The notes under the pieces were generated by a model. It was given only the letters and a program-made list of their open reading frames with translations. It was not told the origin of the DNA and did not search any database. A DNA stretch of 12,742 nt from Thermoleophilia bacterium (GTDB taxonomy: Bacteria; Actinomycetota; Thermoleophilia; Gaiellales; Gaiellaceae), in the NCBI GenBank assembly GCA_014534415.1, contig JACVRM010000046.1, forward strand, positions 1 to 12,742, in the 5' to 3' direction. Shown here piece by piece: positions 1 to 5,885 of the stretch. A program made the translations under genes and the position numbers. Within the stretch, counting starts at the first letter, position 1; each line of letters begins with the position of its first letter.

Positions 1-1
1 C

Positions 2-493
2 GCGATCTTCATCGCGTACCTGGCCGTCATCTCGCTGTTGCCGGATCTGCGCCGCGTCTTCCAGTACCACGCCGCCGAGCACAAGGCGATCAATGCGTAC
101 GAGGCCGGTGAGGAGCTCGAACCCGAGCGCGTCCAGACTTTCAGCCTCATCCACCCGCGCTGCGGAACGGCGTTCCTGCTCTGGGTGATGGTTGTCGCGA
201 TCTTCGTGTTCGCGTTCCTCGGGCGGCCGGAGTGGTACTGGCTGATCGCGAGCCGCATCCTGCTGCTGCCGGTCATCGCCGGCGTCGCCTACGAGCTGAT
301 CCGCTTCGCCGGCAAGCACAGCGGCAACCGCGTGCTCATGACGCTCCTCGCGCCCGGCCTGTGGCTCCAGCGCCTGACCACGCGCGAGCCGACGCTCGAC
401 CAGATCGAGGTCTCGATCCGGGCGCTGCGCGAGGTCCTTCGCCTCGAGGGCCGGCTCGCGCCGGAAGAGCGGCGCGTCGAGGTCATGGCATGA
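2..493 (+). CDS. DUF1385 family membrane protein (YqhQ-like), 5' end outside window
   Basis: The frame is open to the left edge, so the N-terminus is missing; the TTG at 38 is internal, not the start. Seen directly: the conserved family blocks HAAEHKAINAYE (near 69-104), HPRCGTAFL, and a C-terminal APGLWLQRLTTREP...QIEVSIRAL. There are hydrophobic stretches at the window edge, around TAFLLWVMVVAIFVFAFL, and around WYWLIASRILLLPVIAG, consistent with an integral membrane protein. DUF1385 is widespread in Gram-positive bacteria (YqhQ in Bacillus subtilis) and has no settled biochemical role; the conserved His/Glu/Cys residues have led to suggestions of metal binding. From memory, DUF1385 genes often sit beside rpmE, prfA or prmC. 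Here prfA lies 2.8 kb downstream, with other genes between. Family assignment is firm, function is not. Confidence 0.9.
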   Translation, partial: AIFIAYLAVISLLPDLRRVFQYHAAEHKAINAYEAGEELEPERVQTFSLIHPRCGTAFLLWVMVVAIFVFAFLGRPEWYWLIASRILLLPVIAGVAYELIRFAGKHSGNRVLMTLLAPGLWLQRLTTREPTLDQIEVSIRALREVLRLEGRLAPEERRVEVMA

Positions 494-497
494 CGGC

Positions 498-986
498 GTG
501 CCGGAGCCGCAGTTAGTGCCGCGCGTCGAGCGTCACGCCGAGGCGGTCTGGCACGGATCGAGCGCGCGGGGCAGCGGGGTGCTGTCGGCCGGGTCGAGCG
601 GCGCCTTCGGCGGGCTCGAGTACTCGGAGCCCAGCCGTATCGCCGCTCCCGACGGCCAGACGAGCCCCGAGGAGTTGCTCGCGGCCGCCCACGCCGCGTG
701 CTTCTCGATGTCGCTCGCCGCCGAGCTGACGCGCGCGAAGGCGCCGCCCGAGCGGCTGTCCGTGCGCGCCACGACTGTCCTGGACGAGGTGCCCGGCGCC
801 GCAGGCCACCGCATCGTCGAGTCGATCGTGACCGTGCGGGCGCGCGCCGGCGTGGAGCGCGGGGCGTTCGACGAGGTGGTGCGCGCAGCCGACGAGGGCT
901 GTCCCTTCTCGAACCTGATCAAGGCGAGCGGCACGGTCACGATCGACGCGAAACTCGATGAGGGAGGTACGGCAGATGGCGACTGA
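498..986 (+). CDS. osmC: OsmC family peroxiredoxin, first of a tandem pair
   Basis: Predicted thiol peroxidase of the OsmC/Ohr superfamily, a cytoplasmic enzyme reducing organic hydroperoxides. The 162-residue protein has the OsmC start (AEAVWHGSSARGSG), the central helix SPEELLAAAHAACFSMSLA with the peroxidatic cysteine at residue 68, and the second cysteine at 135 in GCPFSNLIKA. Both catalytic Cys are therefore present. Known OsmC proteins are homodimers of about 140 residues. The GTG at 498 starts 4 bases after the DUF1385 stop. No well-placed ribosome site precedes it (GAGG lies about 15 bases away). An in-frame GTG at 516, with GGAG (503-506) nine bases upstream, is a credible alternative that would remove six residues. 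The 3' end overlaps the second OsmC gene by 11 bases. Confidence 0.88.
   Translation: MPEPQLVPRVERHAEAVWHGSSARGSGVLSAGSSGAFGGLEYSEPSRIAAPDGQTSPEELLAAAHAACFSMSLAAELTRAKAPPERLSVRATTVLDEVPGAAGHRIVESIVTVRARAGVERGAFDEVVRAADEGCPFSNLIKASGTVTIDAKLDEGGTADGD
962..969 (+). promoter_or_regulatory. Ribosome binding site of the second OsmC gene
   Basis: AGGGAGGT ends 6 bases before the ATG at 976 and lies inside the end of the upstream osmC gene. It decides the start of the downstream gene. An in-frame ATG at 958 would add six residues but has no such site, so 976 is preferred. Confidence 0.75.
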
Positions 987-1416
987 GCGGAGAGCCGACG
1001 TGACATGGCGCGGCGATCTGATGAGCGGCGACGGGACGATCGAGCGCGTCGGCAGTGGCGTGATCGGCGGCATCGACGTGAGCTGGTCGGCGCGCACGGA
1101 AGAGCCGAACGGCCAGACGAGCCCGGAAGAGCTGATCGCGGCCGCGCACGCCAGCTGCTTCTCGATGGCGCTCTCGCACGCGCTCGCCCAAGCCGGCCAT
1201 GCGCCGCGCGAGCTGAAGTCGTCGGCGACGGTGACGTTCGTCCCGGGTACGGGCATTACGAGGTCGGCGATCGACGTGGAGGGCGACGTCCCGGGCGTCG
1301 ACGCTGACGCGTTCCGCGAGGCCGCCGAGCAGGCCAAGGAGAACTGCCCCGTCTCGAAGGCGCTCGCCGGCAACGTCGAGCTCGCGGTCAGCGCGCGGCT
1401 TGCCGGGGCCGGTTAG
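976..1416 (+). CDS. osmC: OsmC family peroxiredoxin, second of a tandem pair
   Basis: 146-residue OsmC-type peroxiredoxin, close to the usual length of canonical OsmC. Seen: the N-terminal ADVTWRGDLMSGDGTI strand motif, the helix SPEELIAAAHASCFSMALS with Cys61, and the second active-site cysteine Cys124 in ENCPVSKAL. Predicted role: cytoplasmic reduction of organic hydroperoxides with thiol cofactors, typically induced by osmotic or oxidative stress in the family. The start is set by a strong ribosome site. The gene overlaps the upstream osmC by 11 bases, so the two are probably cotranscribed and translationally coupled. The two proteins are clearly paralogous but diverged outside the two Cys motifs. 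The stop (TAG) interlocks with the stop of the opposing DUF3352 gene, with a shared 4-base CTAA/TTAG overlap at 1413-1416. Confidence 0.92.
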   Translation: MATERRADVTWRGDLMSGDGTIERVGSGVIGGIDVSWSARTEEPNGQTSPEELIAAAHASCFSMALSHALAQAGHAPRELKSSATVTFVPGTGITRSAIDVEGDVPGVDADAFREAAEQAKENCPVSKALAGNVELAVSARLAGAG

Positions 1417-2999
1417 GAGCCGAAGGGTACGAGCGGTCGCCGCGCCTCGACCTCGAGGCGGAGGCGAAGGTGCAGCCGATCGGTGCCGGCCTCGACGGAC
1501 GCACGTAGCTCGCGCGCTCCGGTCAGGGGCAGGAACCCTCCGCCGCCGAGTGCATCGACGACGGACGACACGTCGACGCGCATGACGCCCGCTCCCTGCG
1601 CGCCGTCCACCGGTTGCGTGTCCGCCTCGGCGATCTCCCGGGCGCGTTCCTCGGTCGAGGCGACCACGAAGACGTCGTCGACGACGCCGAACCACATCTC
1701 GCTCGGGCCTTCGCCCGTCAGGCCGGTGACCCGGTAGAGCCCGTCGTCCGTCGAGGGACGGTGGACTCGGACGTCGAGCAGCGGGCCGGATGAAGCGAGC
1801 ATGGGCGCATCCGGCGCGAACAGGAAGAGAAGCGCCATCCCCTCGGACTGAAGTCCCTGCAAACCGTTGATCAGCTCCGGCAGGTGCGGCGCGAGGCGCG
1901 GTAGCACGCGCCGCAGCGCCTGGGGATCGCTTACCTCGCTGCGCGCTGCAAAGGTTCTGCCGTCTGGGCTCACATACGAGGCGCTCGGCCCGTTGAACTG
2001 GCGCAGAACCTCGTCCTCGAAGTCGATCTCCAGGTCGCGCTCCACGCGGTCGACGGCCTCCACGAAGCGCGAGTTCGGGTAGGCCGCTCGCATGAGCCGA
2101 AGCAGGAAGACCGTCGTGCGGCTCTGGTCGCGGTTGGCCGCCGAGATCTCGCGCTCGCGAGCGACGACCTCAGGCGACTCGGCGCCCGTTGCGAGCGGAA
2201 GATCGTCTTCCCCGAGCCGCTCGGCGTTCGTGTTGATCGTCGCGTCGGCGCGCACCTCATCGTCGCCGGCGCTCAACGCGAAACCGAACGACTCGAGCGC
2301 CTGCACCCACGGCACCTTCCCGAAGCGGGCCAGCTCGTCCACCTCCGCGACGCCTTCGAGGCTGCCGAAGACACGCACGGGCGCGTCACCCGGCAGAGCG
2401 TCCAGGCGCTCGTCGAGCAGGTCCTGCGTGAGGCCGCCGCCGTCTTCGCGCCGCTCGACGGCGCGCGCGATCGCCTCCCGGTCTTCGGCGATCAAGAGGA
2501 CGTCGCTGTGGATGCCTGCGACCTCGGAGGACTCGTCCTCCACCCAGATCTCGGCCCCGCGCTCCTCGCCTGCGCGGCGCAGTCCGAGCTTCTCGAGGGT
2601 GTCACGGAGCTTGTCGGCGTCGGCCACCTCGAGCGCGCCGATGAAGTCGTCGTCCTCGCGGCCGTCGCCGGTCGCGTCGTCGAACAGGCCCGAGCGGCTC
2701 TGTGATCCGACGACGAGGTCGTTGCCGAGCAGGGGTTTGACGTCGTCGTCCCACGAGACCCTCCCTTCCTCTTCTTCCTCGAGCCCTTCGCGCACCGTTT
2801 CCTCCACGGGGAAGACGGTCTTCTCGAGCGCGTTCCAGGCGTCGCTGTCGAGGTCGGTCGAGACGAGGGCGACGAATCCGGAATCGGCCGGGAGATACGC
2901 GAGCGCCGCTCCCGCGCTGCTCTCGGCCTCCTCCTGCTCGCTTCCACCGCAGCCGAGCGCGACGGTGCAGATCGCCGCAAAGACGAGAAGTCGGTGCAT
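1413..2999 (-). CDS. DUF3352 domain lipoprotein, exported
   Basis: 528-residue protein resembling actinobacterial DUF3352 proteins; no biochemical function is known. The N-terminus MHRLLVFAAICTVALGCGGS is a short signal peptide ending in an ALGC lipobox, with the modified cysteine at residue 17, followed by an acidic Ser/Gly/Glu linker. This supports export and lipid anchoring, and supports this ATG despite a weak ribosome site. Family-like blocks follow: LPADSGFVALVSTDLDSDAW (36-55), an acidic EEEEE patch (74-78), and two related modules of the type 'DDDVKPLLGNDLVVGS ... GALEVADADKLRDTLEKL' and 'FEDEVLRQFNGPSASYVS ... SEVSDPQALRRVLPRL', suggesting internal duplication. The gene begins 5 bases after the stop of a 51-codon gene on the same strand, so it is probably expressed from that gene's promoter. 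Its 3' end overlaps the convergent osmC by 4 bases. Confidence 0.82.
   Translation of the reverse strand: MHRLLVFAAICTVALGCGGSEQEEAESSAGAALAYLPADSGFVALVSTDLDSDAWNALEKTVFPVEETVREGLEEEEEGRVSWDDDVKPLLGNDLVVGSQSRSGLFDDATGDGREDDDFIGALEVADADKLRDTLEKLGLRRAGEERGAEIWVEDESSEVAGIHSDVLLIAEDREAIARAVERREDGGGLTQDLLDERLDALPGDAPVRVFGSLEGVAEVDELARFGKVPWVQALESFGFALSAGDDEVRADATINTNAERLGEDDLPLATGAESPEVVAREREISAANRDQSRTTVFLLRLMRAAYPNSRFVEAVDRVERDLEIDFEDEVLRQFNGPSASYVSPDGRTFAARSEVSDPQALRRVLPRLAPHLPELINGLQGLQSEGMALLFLFAPDAPMLASSGPLLDVRVHRPSTDDGLYRVTGLTGEGPSEMWFGVVDDVFVVASTEERAREIAEADTQPVDGAQGAGVMRVDVSSVVDALGGGGFLPLTGARELRASVEAGTDRLHLRLRLEVEARRPLVPFGS
1443..1460 (+). terminator. Weak candidate hairpin after the OsmC pair
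   Basis: CGCCTCGA-CC-TCGAGGCG is a perfect 8-bp inverted repeat with a 2-base centre (about 7 bp of stem with a 4-base loop), 26 bases after the second osmC stop. No U-tract follows, and it lies inside the 3' coding end of the opposing DUF3352 gene, so it could equally be chance in GC-rich coding DNA. Confidence 0.25.
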
Positions 3000-3004
3000 C
3001 GTGG

Positions 3005-3160
3005 TTACGTACCCGCCGCGGCCCGATCGTTATCCGAGGCCAGGCGCTGGTAGAAGAACCCCGCTCCTGCAGGACGAGCGCGCGGCTCCTCGAGCTCCAC
3101 CTCGAGCCGTCGAATGCGGTGCGCGAGCGTCTCCAGTCGCGCATTCAGATCGACGCTCAC
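3005..3160 (-). CDS. 51-residue predicted coiled-coil micro-protein
   Basis: Short gene supported by signals rather than homology. A GTG start at 3160 is preceded at 6 bases by AAGGAGGA (3174-3167), a near-perfect anti-Shine-Dalgarno match, and further upstream by a good promoter. The stop TAA lies 5 bases before the DUF3352 lipoprotein ATG, as in an operon. The protein begins MSVDLNARLETLAHRIRRLE. Leu5, Leu9, Leu12, Ile16, Leu19 and Leu23 follow a perfect 3-4 heptad spacing, giving a predicted amphipathic coiled coil of about 20-25 residues. A Pro/Arg/Gly hinge and a short C-terminal FFYQRLAS segment follow. No membrane segment or signal peptide is seen. I recognise no family. It could help a partner oligomerise or be a small regulator; the role is unknown. 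It could also be a leader peptide coupling translation to the lipoprotein. Confidence 0.72.
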   Translation of the reverse strand: MSVDLNARLETLAHRIRRLEVELEEPRARPAGAGFFYQRLASDNDRAAAGT

Positions 3161-3166
3161 GGCAGC

Positions 3167-3174
3167 TCCTCCTT
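3167..3174 (-). promoter_or_regulatory. Ribosome binding site of the micro-protein gene
   Basis: On the minus strand this reads AAGGAGGA, complementary to the 16S rRNA 3' end, and ends 6 bases before the GTG at 3160. It is the strongest ribosome site in the window and a main reason to accept the 51-codon gene. Confidence 0.8.
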
Positions 3175-3177
3175 CCG

Positions 3178-3213
3178 TATCGCAAACGCGATATATAATA
3201 GCGAGTACGCTAT
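3178..3213. promoter_or_regulatory. Candidate tandem operator: two 16-bp dyads two helical turns apart
   Basis: Two perfect inverted repeats with 6-bp arms and 4-base centres: TATCGC-AAAC-GCGATA at 3178-3193 and ATAGCG-AGTA-CGCTAT at 3198-3213. Their centres are exactly 20 bp apart, and the four arms begin at 3178, 3188, 3198 and 3208, a strict 10-bp period. Relative to the minus-strand promoter, one dyad lies between the -35 and -10 and overlaps the -10; the other covers the predicted transcript start. This placement is typical of repressor sites. The two dyads differ in arm sequence (GCGATA against ATAGCG), so they may be sites for one dimer with relaxed specificity or for two proteins. The regulator is not in the window that I can see. 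Confidence 0.55.
3194..3199 (+). promoter_or_regulatory. prfA: Possible plus-strand -10 element towards prfA
   Basis: A perfect TATAAT lies on the plus strand, 59 bases before the prfA start, and shares bases with the minus-strand -10 (TATTAT). No convincing -35 is seen at the right distance (TTCCGT at 3173 gives a 15-base spacer). It could drive prfA or reflect symmetry of the AT-rich element. Confidence 0.35.
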
Positions 3214-3222
3214 AGACGTCAA
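3195..3222 (-). promoter_or_regulatory. Sigma-70-type promoter for the micro-protein/DUF3352 operon
   Basis: On the minus strand: -35 TTGACG (3222-3217, 5 of 6 consensus), a 16-base spacer, then -10 TATTAT (3200-3195, 5 of 6). The predicted transcript start is near 3188, giving a leader of about 28 bases that carries the AAGGAGG site. This is an AT-rich island in otherwise GC-rich sequence. The promoter is overlapped by two dyads, suggesting repression. Confidence 0.7.
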
Positions 3223-3245
3223 GCCCCCTCCGCGGCCTCCTGCTC

Positions 3246-3251
3246 TACCCT
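3246..3251 (+). promoter_or_regulatory. prfA: Possible leaderless -10 (TANNNT) immediately before prfA
   Basis: TACCCT fits the TANNNT -10 pattern and ends 7 bases before the GTG start of prfA, which has no recognisable ribosome site. That geometry is the one seen at leaderless genes in actinobacteria and Deinococcus. No -35 is evident. This is inference from spacing only. Confidence 0.3.
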
Positions 3252-3258
3252 TGAGCGC

Positions 3259-4308
3259 GTGGCCGCTCTCGACGCGCTGATCGAGGAGCTCGACCGCTCG
3301 TATCGGGAAACACAGGAGCGGATGTCCGACCCTGCCGTCTACAACGACCACCGCGAAGCGGCCGCGGTCGGCCGTCGGCTGAAGGAGCTCGAGGGGCCGT
3401 ACAGGCTCGCGCAGGAGTGGCGCTCGACGCGCGACGATCTCCAGGCGGCGCGCGGCGACGGCGACCTCCGTGAGCTCGTCCCCGAACTGGAGGAGCGCCT
3501 GGCTGCGCTGGAGGACGAGCTCAAGCTCGCGCTCGTGGCAAGCGACCCTGCCGATCCCAAGGACGTCATCGTCGAGGTGCGGCAGGCCGCGGGCGGCGAC
3601 GAGGCGGCGCTCTGGGCGCGGGACGTCTACCGGATGCTGACCCGCTACGCCGAGCGGCGCGGCTTCCGCATCGAAGAGCTCTCGTCGAGCCCGAGCGACG
3701 GTGGCGGGTTCAAGGAGGTCACGTTCGCCGCGAAGGGCGAAGGCGCGTACTCCGTCTTCAAGTGGGAGGGCGGCACGCACCGCGTGCAGCGCGTTCCGGA
3801 AACGGAATCACAGGGCCGGATCCACACCTCGACCGCGACCGTGGCGGTCATGCCGGAGGCCGAGGAGATCGAGGTCGCCGTCGACGAGAACGAGCTCAAG
3901 ATCGACGTCTACCGGTCGACGGGGCCGGGTGGGCAGAGCGTCAATACGACCGATTCGGCGGTACGCATCACGCACGTCCCCACCGGGCTCGTCGTGGCGA
4001 TGCAGGACGAGAAGTCACAGCTTCAGAACAAGCAGAAAGCCCTGCGCGTCCTGCGCGCCCGGCTCTACGAGCTCGAACGCGGGAAGCAGCAGGCCGACCT
4101 TGCCGCCCAGCGGCGCTCCCAGGTCGGCAGCGGCGAGCGGGCCGAGAAGATCCGGACGTACAACTTCCCCGAGAACCGCGTCACCGACCACAGGAGCCAT
4201 CGCACCCTGCACTCGCTCGACAAGGTGCTGCAGGGAGAGCTCGACGAGTTCACCGAGGCGCTCGCCGCCGAAGAGCGGCGGCGGGCACTCGAAGACCGCG
4301 CGGCGTGA
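3259..4308 (+). CDS. prfA: Peptide chain release factor 1 (RF1)
   Basis: Cytoplasmic class-I release factor that reads UAA/UAG stop codons and triggers peptidyl-tRNA hydrolysis. The 349-residue length is normal (about 350-360). The N-terminal helical domain (1-95) includes ELDRSYRETQERMSDPAVYN. The stop-recognition tripeptide is PxT-type (Pro180-Glu-Thr182 in RVQRVPETESQGRIHTS), which marks RF1 rather than RF2 (SPF). The catalytic loop is TGPGGQSVNTTDSAVR with Gly224-Gly225-Gln226; this Gln is the methylation target of PrmC, encoded next door. The C-terminal block QLQNKQKALRVLRARLYE and NFPENRVTDHRSHRTLHSLD are standard. The GTG start has no clear Shine-Dalgarno sequence. The gene is divergent from the micro-protein operon across a 98-base gap. 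The stop overlaps the prmC start as GTGA. Confidence 0.97.
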   Translation: MAALDALIEELDRSYRETQERMSDPAVYNDHREAAAVGRRLKELEGPYRLAQEWRSTRDDLQAARGDGDLRELVPELEERLAALEDELKLALVASDPADPKDVIVEVRQAAGGDEAALWARDVYRMLTRYAERRGFRIEELSSSPSDGGGFKEVTFAAKGEGAYSVFKWEGGTHRVQRVPETESQGRIHTSTATVAVMPEAEEIEVAVDENELKIDVYRSTGPGGQSVNTTDSAVRITHVPTGLVVAMQDEKSQLQNKQKALRVLRARLYELERGKQQADLAAQRRSQVGSGERAEKIRTYNFPENRVTDHRSHRTLHSLDKVLQGELDEFTEALAAEERRRALEDRAA

Positions 4309-5141
4309 GCGTCGCCGACGCGGTGCGCGAGGCCGCGGCGCGGCTGGAGCAGGCCGGCTGCCCGTCGCCACGCGCCGACGCCGAGCAGCTCGTCGCTCAC
4401 GTGCTCGGCACCTCGCGTACCGGCGTGTACGCCGACGGCTCGCGAGAGCTGGGCGCACGGGATGCGGCGCGGCTAGCCGCGCTCGTCGGGCGGCGCGCGG
4501 CGCGCGAGCCGCTCGCGTACGTGCTCGGCGAGTGGGGCTTCCGGCGTCTGGCGCTCCAGGTCGACCCGCGCGTGCTCGTACCACGCCCGGAGACGGAGGT
4601 CGTGGTCGAGCGGTGTCTGGCTCTGATTCGCGGCATCGAGCGGCCTCACGTGCTCGACGTGGGGGTCGGGTCGGGTGCGATAGCGCTCGCGATCGCAGAC
4701 GAGCATCCCGGCGCCGACGTCGTCGCCTTCGACAACTCGCGCGATGCGCTGCTCGTCGCCCGCGCGAACGCTGAGGCGGCCGGGCTGCTCGACCGCGTGC
4801 GCCTCGTCGAGCACGACCTCATGCGCGGCCTGGGCCCAGCCCAGTACGACTTGGTCGTCTCGAACCCGCCCTATGTCGACCCGGGCGAGATCGACGCGCT
4901 GGCGCCGGAGGTGCGCGACTGGGAGCCGCGCCGCGCGCTCATCGGCAGCGGTGTCACGGAGGGCCTCGCCGACGGCGCGCGCGAGGCACTTCGTGAGGGA
5001 GGCTGGCTCGTGCTGGAGGCGGCGGACGGCAGGGGTCCCGAAATCGCCGAGCTCCTCGCGCGGCTCGGCTACCGCAACGTCCAGGTAACCCGTGACCTCG
5101 CCGACCGCGAGCGGGTCGTCGAGGGCCAGTGGCATCTGTAA
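4305..5141 (+). CDS. prmC: Peptide chain release factor N5-glutamine methyltransferase (PrmC/HemK)
   Basis: SAM-dependent methyltransferase that modifies the GGQ glutamine of release factors, here presumably RF1 from the gene upstream. 278 residues, family-typical. An N-terminal helical substrate-binding domain (1-75) is followed by the interdomain signature YVLGEWGFRRL and LVPRPETEVVVE (91-102). SAM-binding motif I is HVLDVGVGSGAIALAI (115-130), with an acidic motif II around AFDNS. The catalytic NPPY is at residues 187-190 in VVSNPPYVDPGEIDALAPEV. The reading frame is open far upstream, but the start is set at the GTG (4305) that overlaps the prfA stop as GTGA, giving the usual N-terminus. 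The TAA stop is 1 base before the tsaC start. Translational coupling with prfA is likely. Confidence 0.96.
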   Translation: MSVADAVREAAARLEQAGCPSPRADAEQLVAHVLGTSRTGVYADGSRELGARDAARLAALVGRRAAREPLAYVLGEWGFRRLALQVDPRVLVPRPETEVVVERCLALIRGIERPHVLDVGVGSGAIALAIADEHPGADVVAFDNSRDALLVARANAEAAGLLDRVRLVEHDLMRGLGPAQYDLVVSNPPYVDPGEIDALAPEVRDWEPRRALIGSGVTEGLADGAREALREGGWLVLEAADGRGPEIAELLARLGYRNVQVTRDLADRERVVEGQWHL

Positions 5142-5142
5142 C

Positions 5143-5775
5143 GTGACCGGCGTGGAGACGCCGGCAACCGCGGACACCGTTGACGTGGCGGTGGAGGCCG
5201 TGCTCGCCGGGCGGGTGGTCGTGCTCCCGACCGACACGGTGTACGGCCTGTGCGCGAGCCCCTATCGCGAGGAGCCGGTGCGGCGTCTCTACCGCCTCAA
5301 GGGCCGCGACGAGACGCAACCGACGGCGCTCCTCGCCAGCGATGTCGACATGCTCCTCGAGTGCGTGCCGGAGCTGCGCGGCCGCACGGCCACGATCCTG
5401 CGGGCGCTGCTGCCCGGTCCGTACACCGTCGTGGCCCCGAACCCGGCCCGCCGCTTCCGCTGGCTGACGGGTGGCCGCGCCGACACGATCGGCGTCCGCG
5501 TACCGGTGCTGACCGGCGTAGCTGCGGAGGTGCTCGAGCGCGTCTCGGCCGTGGCGGCGACCAGCGCGAACCTGCCCGGCGAGGGCGATCCCGCGCGCGT
5601 GGATCAAATACCCGCGGAGATTCGGGCGGGCTGCGCGGCGGTCGTCGACACCGGCGAGCTGCCGGGCATCGCTTCCACCGTCGTGGACTTGACCGGTTCC
5701 GAGCCGCGCGTGCTGCGCGAGGGCCCCGTGCCTGCGAGCGACGTGCTCGAGCGCGTCCACGCAGCGCTCGACTAG
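5143..5775 (+). CDS. tsaC: L-threonylcarbamoyladenylate synthase (Sua5/YrdC/YwlC family)
   Basis: Makes threonylcarbamoyl-AMP from Thr, bicarbonate and ATP, the first step of tRNA t6A37 synthesis, in the cytoplasm. The 210-residue protein has the single YrdC domain without a C-terminal Sua5 domain (bacterial TsaC/YwlC length). Motifs: LPTDTVYGL (28-36), the basic KGR (53-55), LPGPYTVVAPN (90-100), GVRVPV (117-122), ATSANLPGEGDP with the nucleotide-contacting Ser-Ala-Asn (141-143), and GIASTVVDL (175-183). The basic loop reads KGRDETQP where many homologues have KGRP; I take this as lineage variation. The GTG at 5143, one base after prmC stops, gives a compact N-terminus; an in-frame GTG at 5152 or a longer form beginning inside prmC (5092) is possible. 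Placement after prfA-prmC is a common conserved order. Confidence 0.93.
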   Translation: MTGVETPATADTVDVAVEAVLAGRVVVLPTDTVYGLCASPYREEPVRRLYRLKGRDETQPTALLASDVDMLLECVPELRGRTATILRALLPGPYTVVAPNPARRFRWLTGGRADTIGVRVPVLTGVAAEVLERVSAVAATSANLPGEGDPARVDQIPAEIRAGCAAVVDTGELPGIASTVVDLTGSEPRVLREGPVPASDVLERVHAALD

Positions 5776-5853
5776 GCCGCCCAGCGGGAGCAGGCCGTCG
5801 CGCCGGGCCACGCGCGGTCGCATCGCGAGGCGTTCGGCGTCGTGCGCGGCGAG

Positions 5854-5859
5854 TATGCT
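5854..5859 (+). promoter_or_regulatory. glyA: Possible -10 element before glyA
   Basis: TATGCT lies 26 bases before the glyA ATG, in the only sizeable gap (110 bases) of the prfA-upp run. A transcript starting near 5866 would have a leader of about 20 bases carrying AAGGAG. No convincing -35 is visible. Nothing else, such as a riboswitch fold or U-tract terminator, was recognised in 5776-5885. Confidence 0.3.
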
Positions 5860-5875
5860 CAAGGCCGGTCGACCC

Positions 5876-5881
5876 AAGGAG
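5876..5881 (+). promoter_or_regulatory. glyA: Ribosome binding site of glyA
   Basis: AAGGAG ends 4 bases before the ATG at 5886. The frame is open for more than 600 bases upstream, so this site is what fixes the true start. Confidence 0.75.
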
Positions 5882-5885
5882 CTCG

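Noticed and set aside
513..1373. 286-codon minus-strand open frame opposite the OsmC genes
   Set aside because: It lies antisense to two genes with clear family motifs and has no ribosome site or recognisable domain.
3157..3780. 207-codon minus-strand open frame opposite the start of prfA
   Set aside because: It opposes a strong RF1 gene and crosses the promoter/operator island. The properly signalled gene on this strand is the 51-codon frame in a different register.
3762..4304. Long in-frame extension upstream of prmC, inside prfA
   Set aside because: The residues are Arg/Gly-rich shadow of prfA. The GTG overlapping the prfA stop gives the normal PrmC N-terminus.
5867..5874. GGTCGACC palindrome before glyA as an operator
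   Set aside because: Eight-base GC-rich palindromes are frequent by chance here, and nothing else supports a binding site.
5250..5885. In-frame extension upstream of glyA, over tsaC
   Set aside because: It overlaps tsaC, and the AAGGAG site plus ATG at 5886 give the usual SHMT start.
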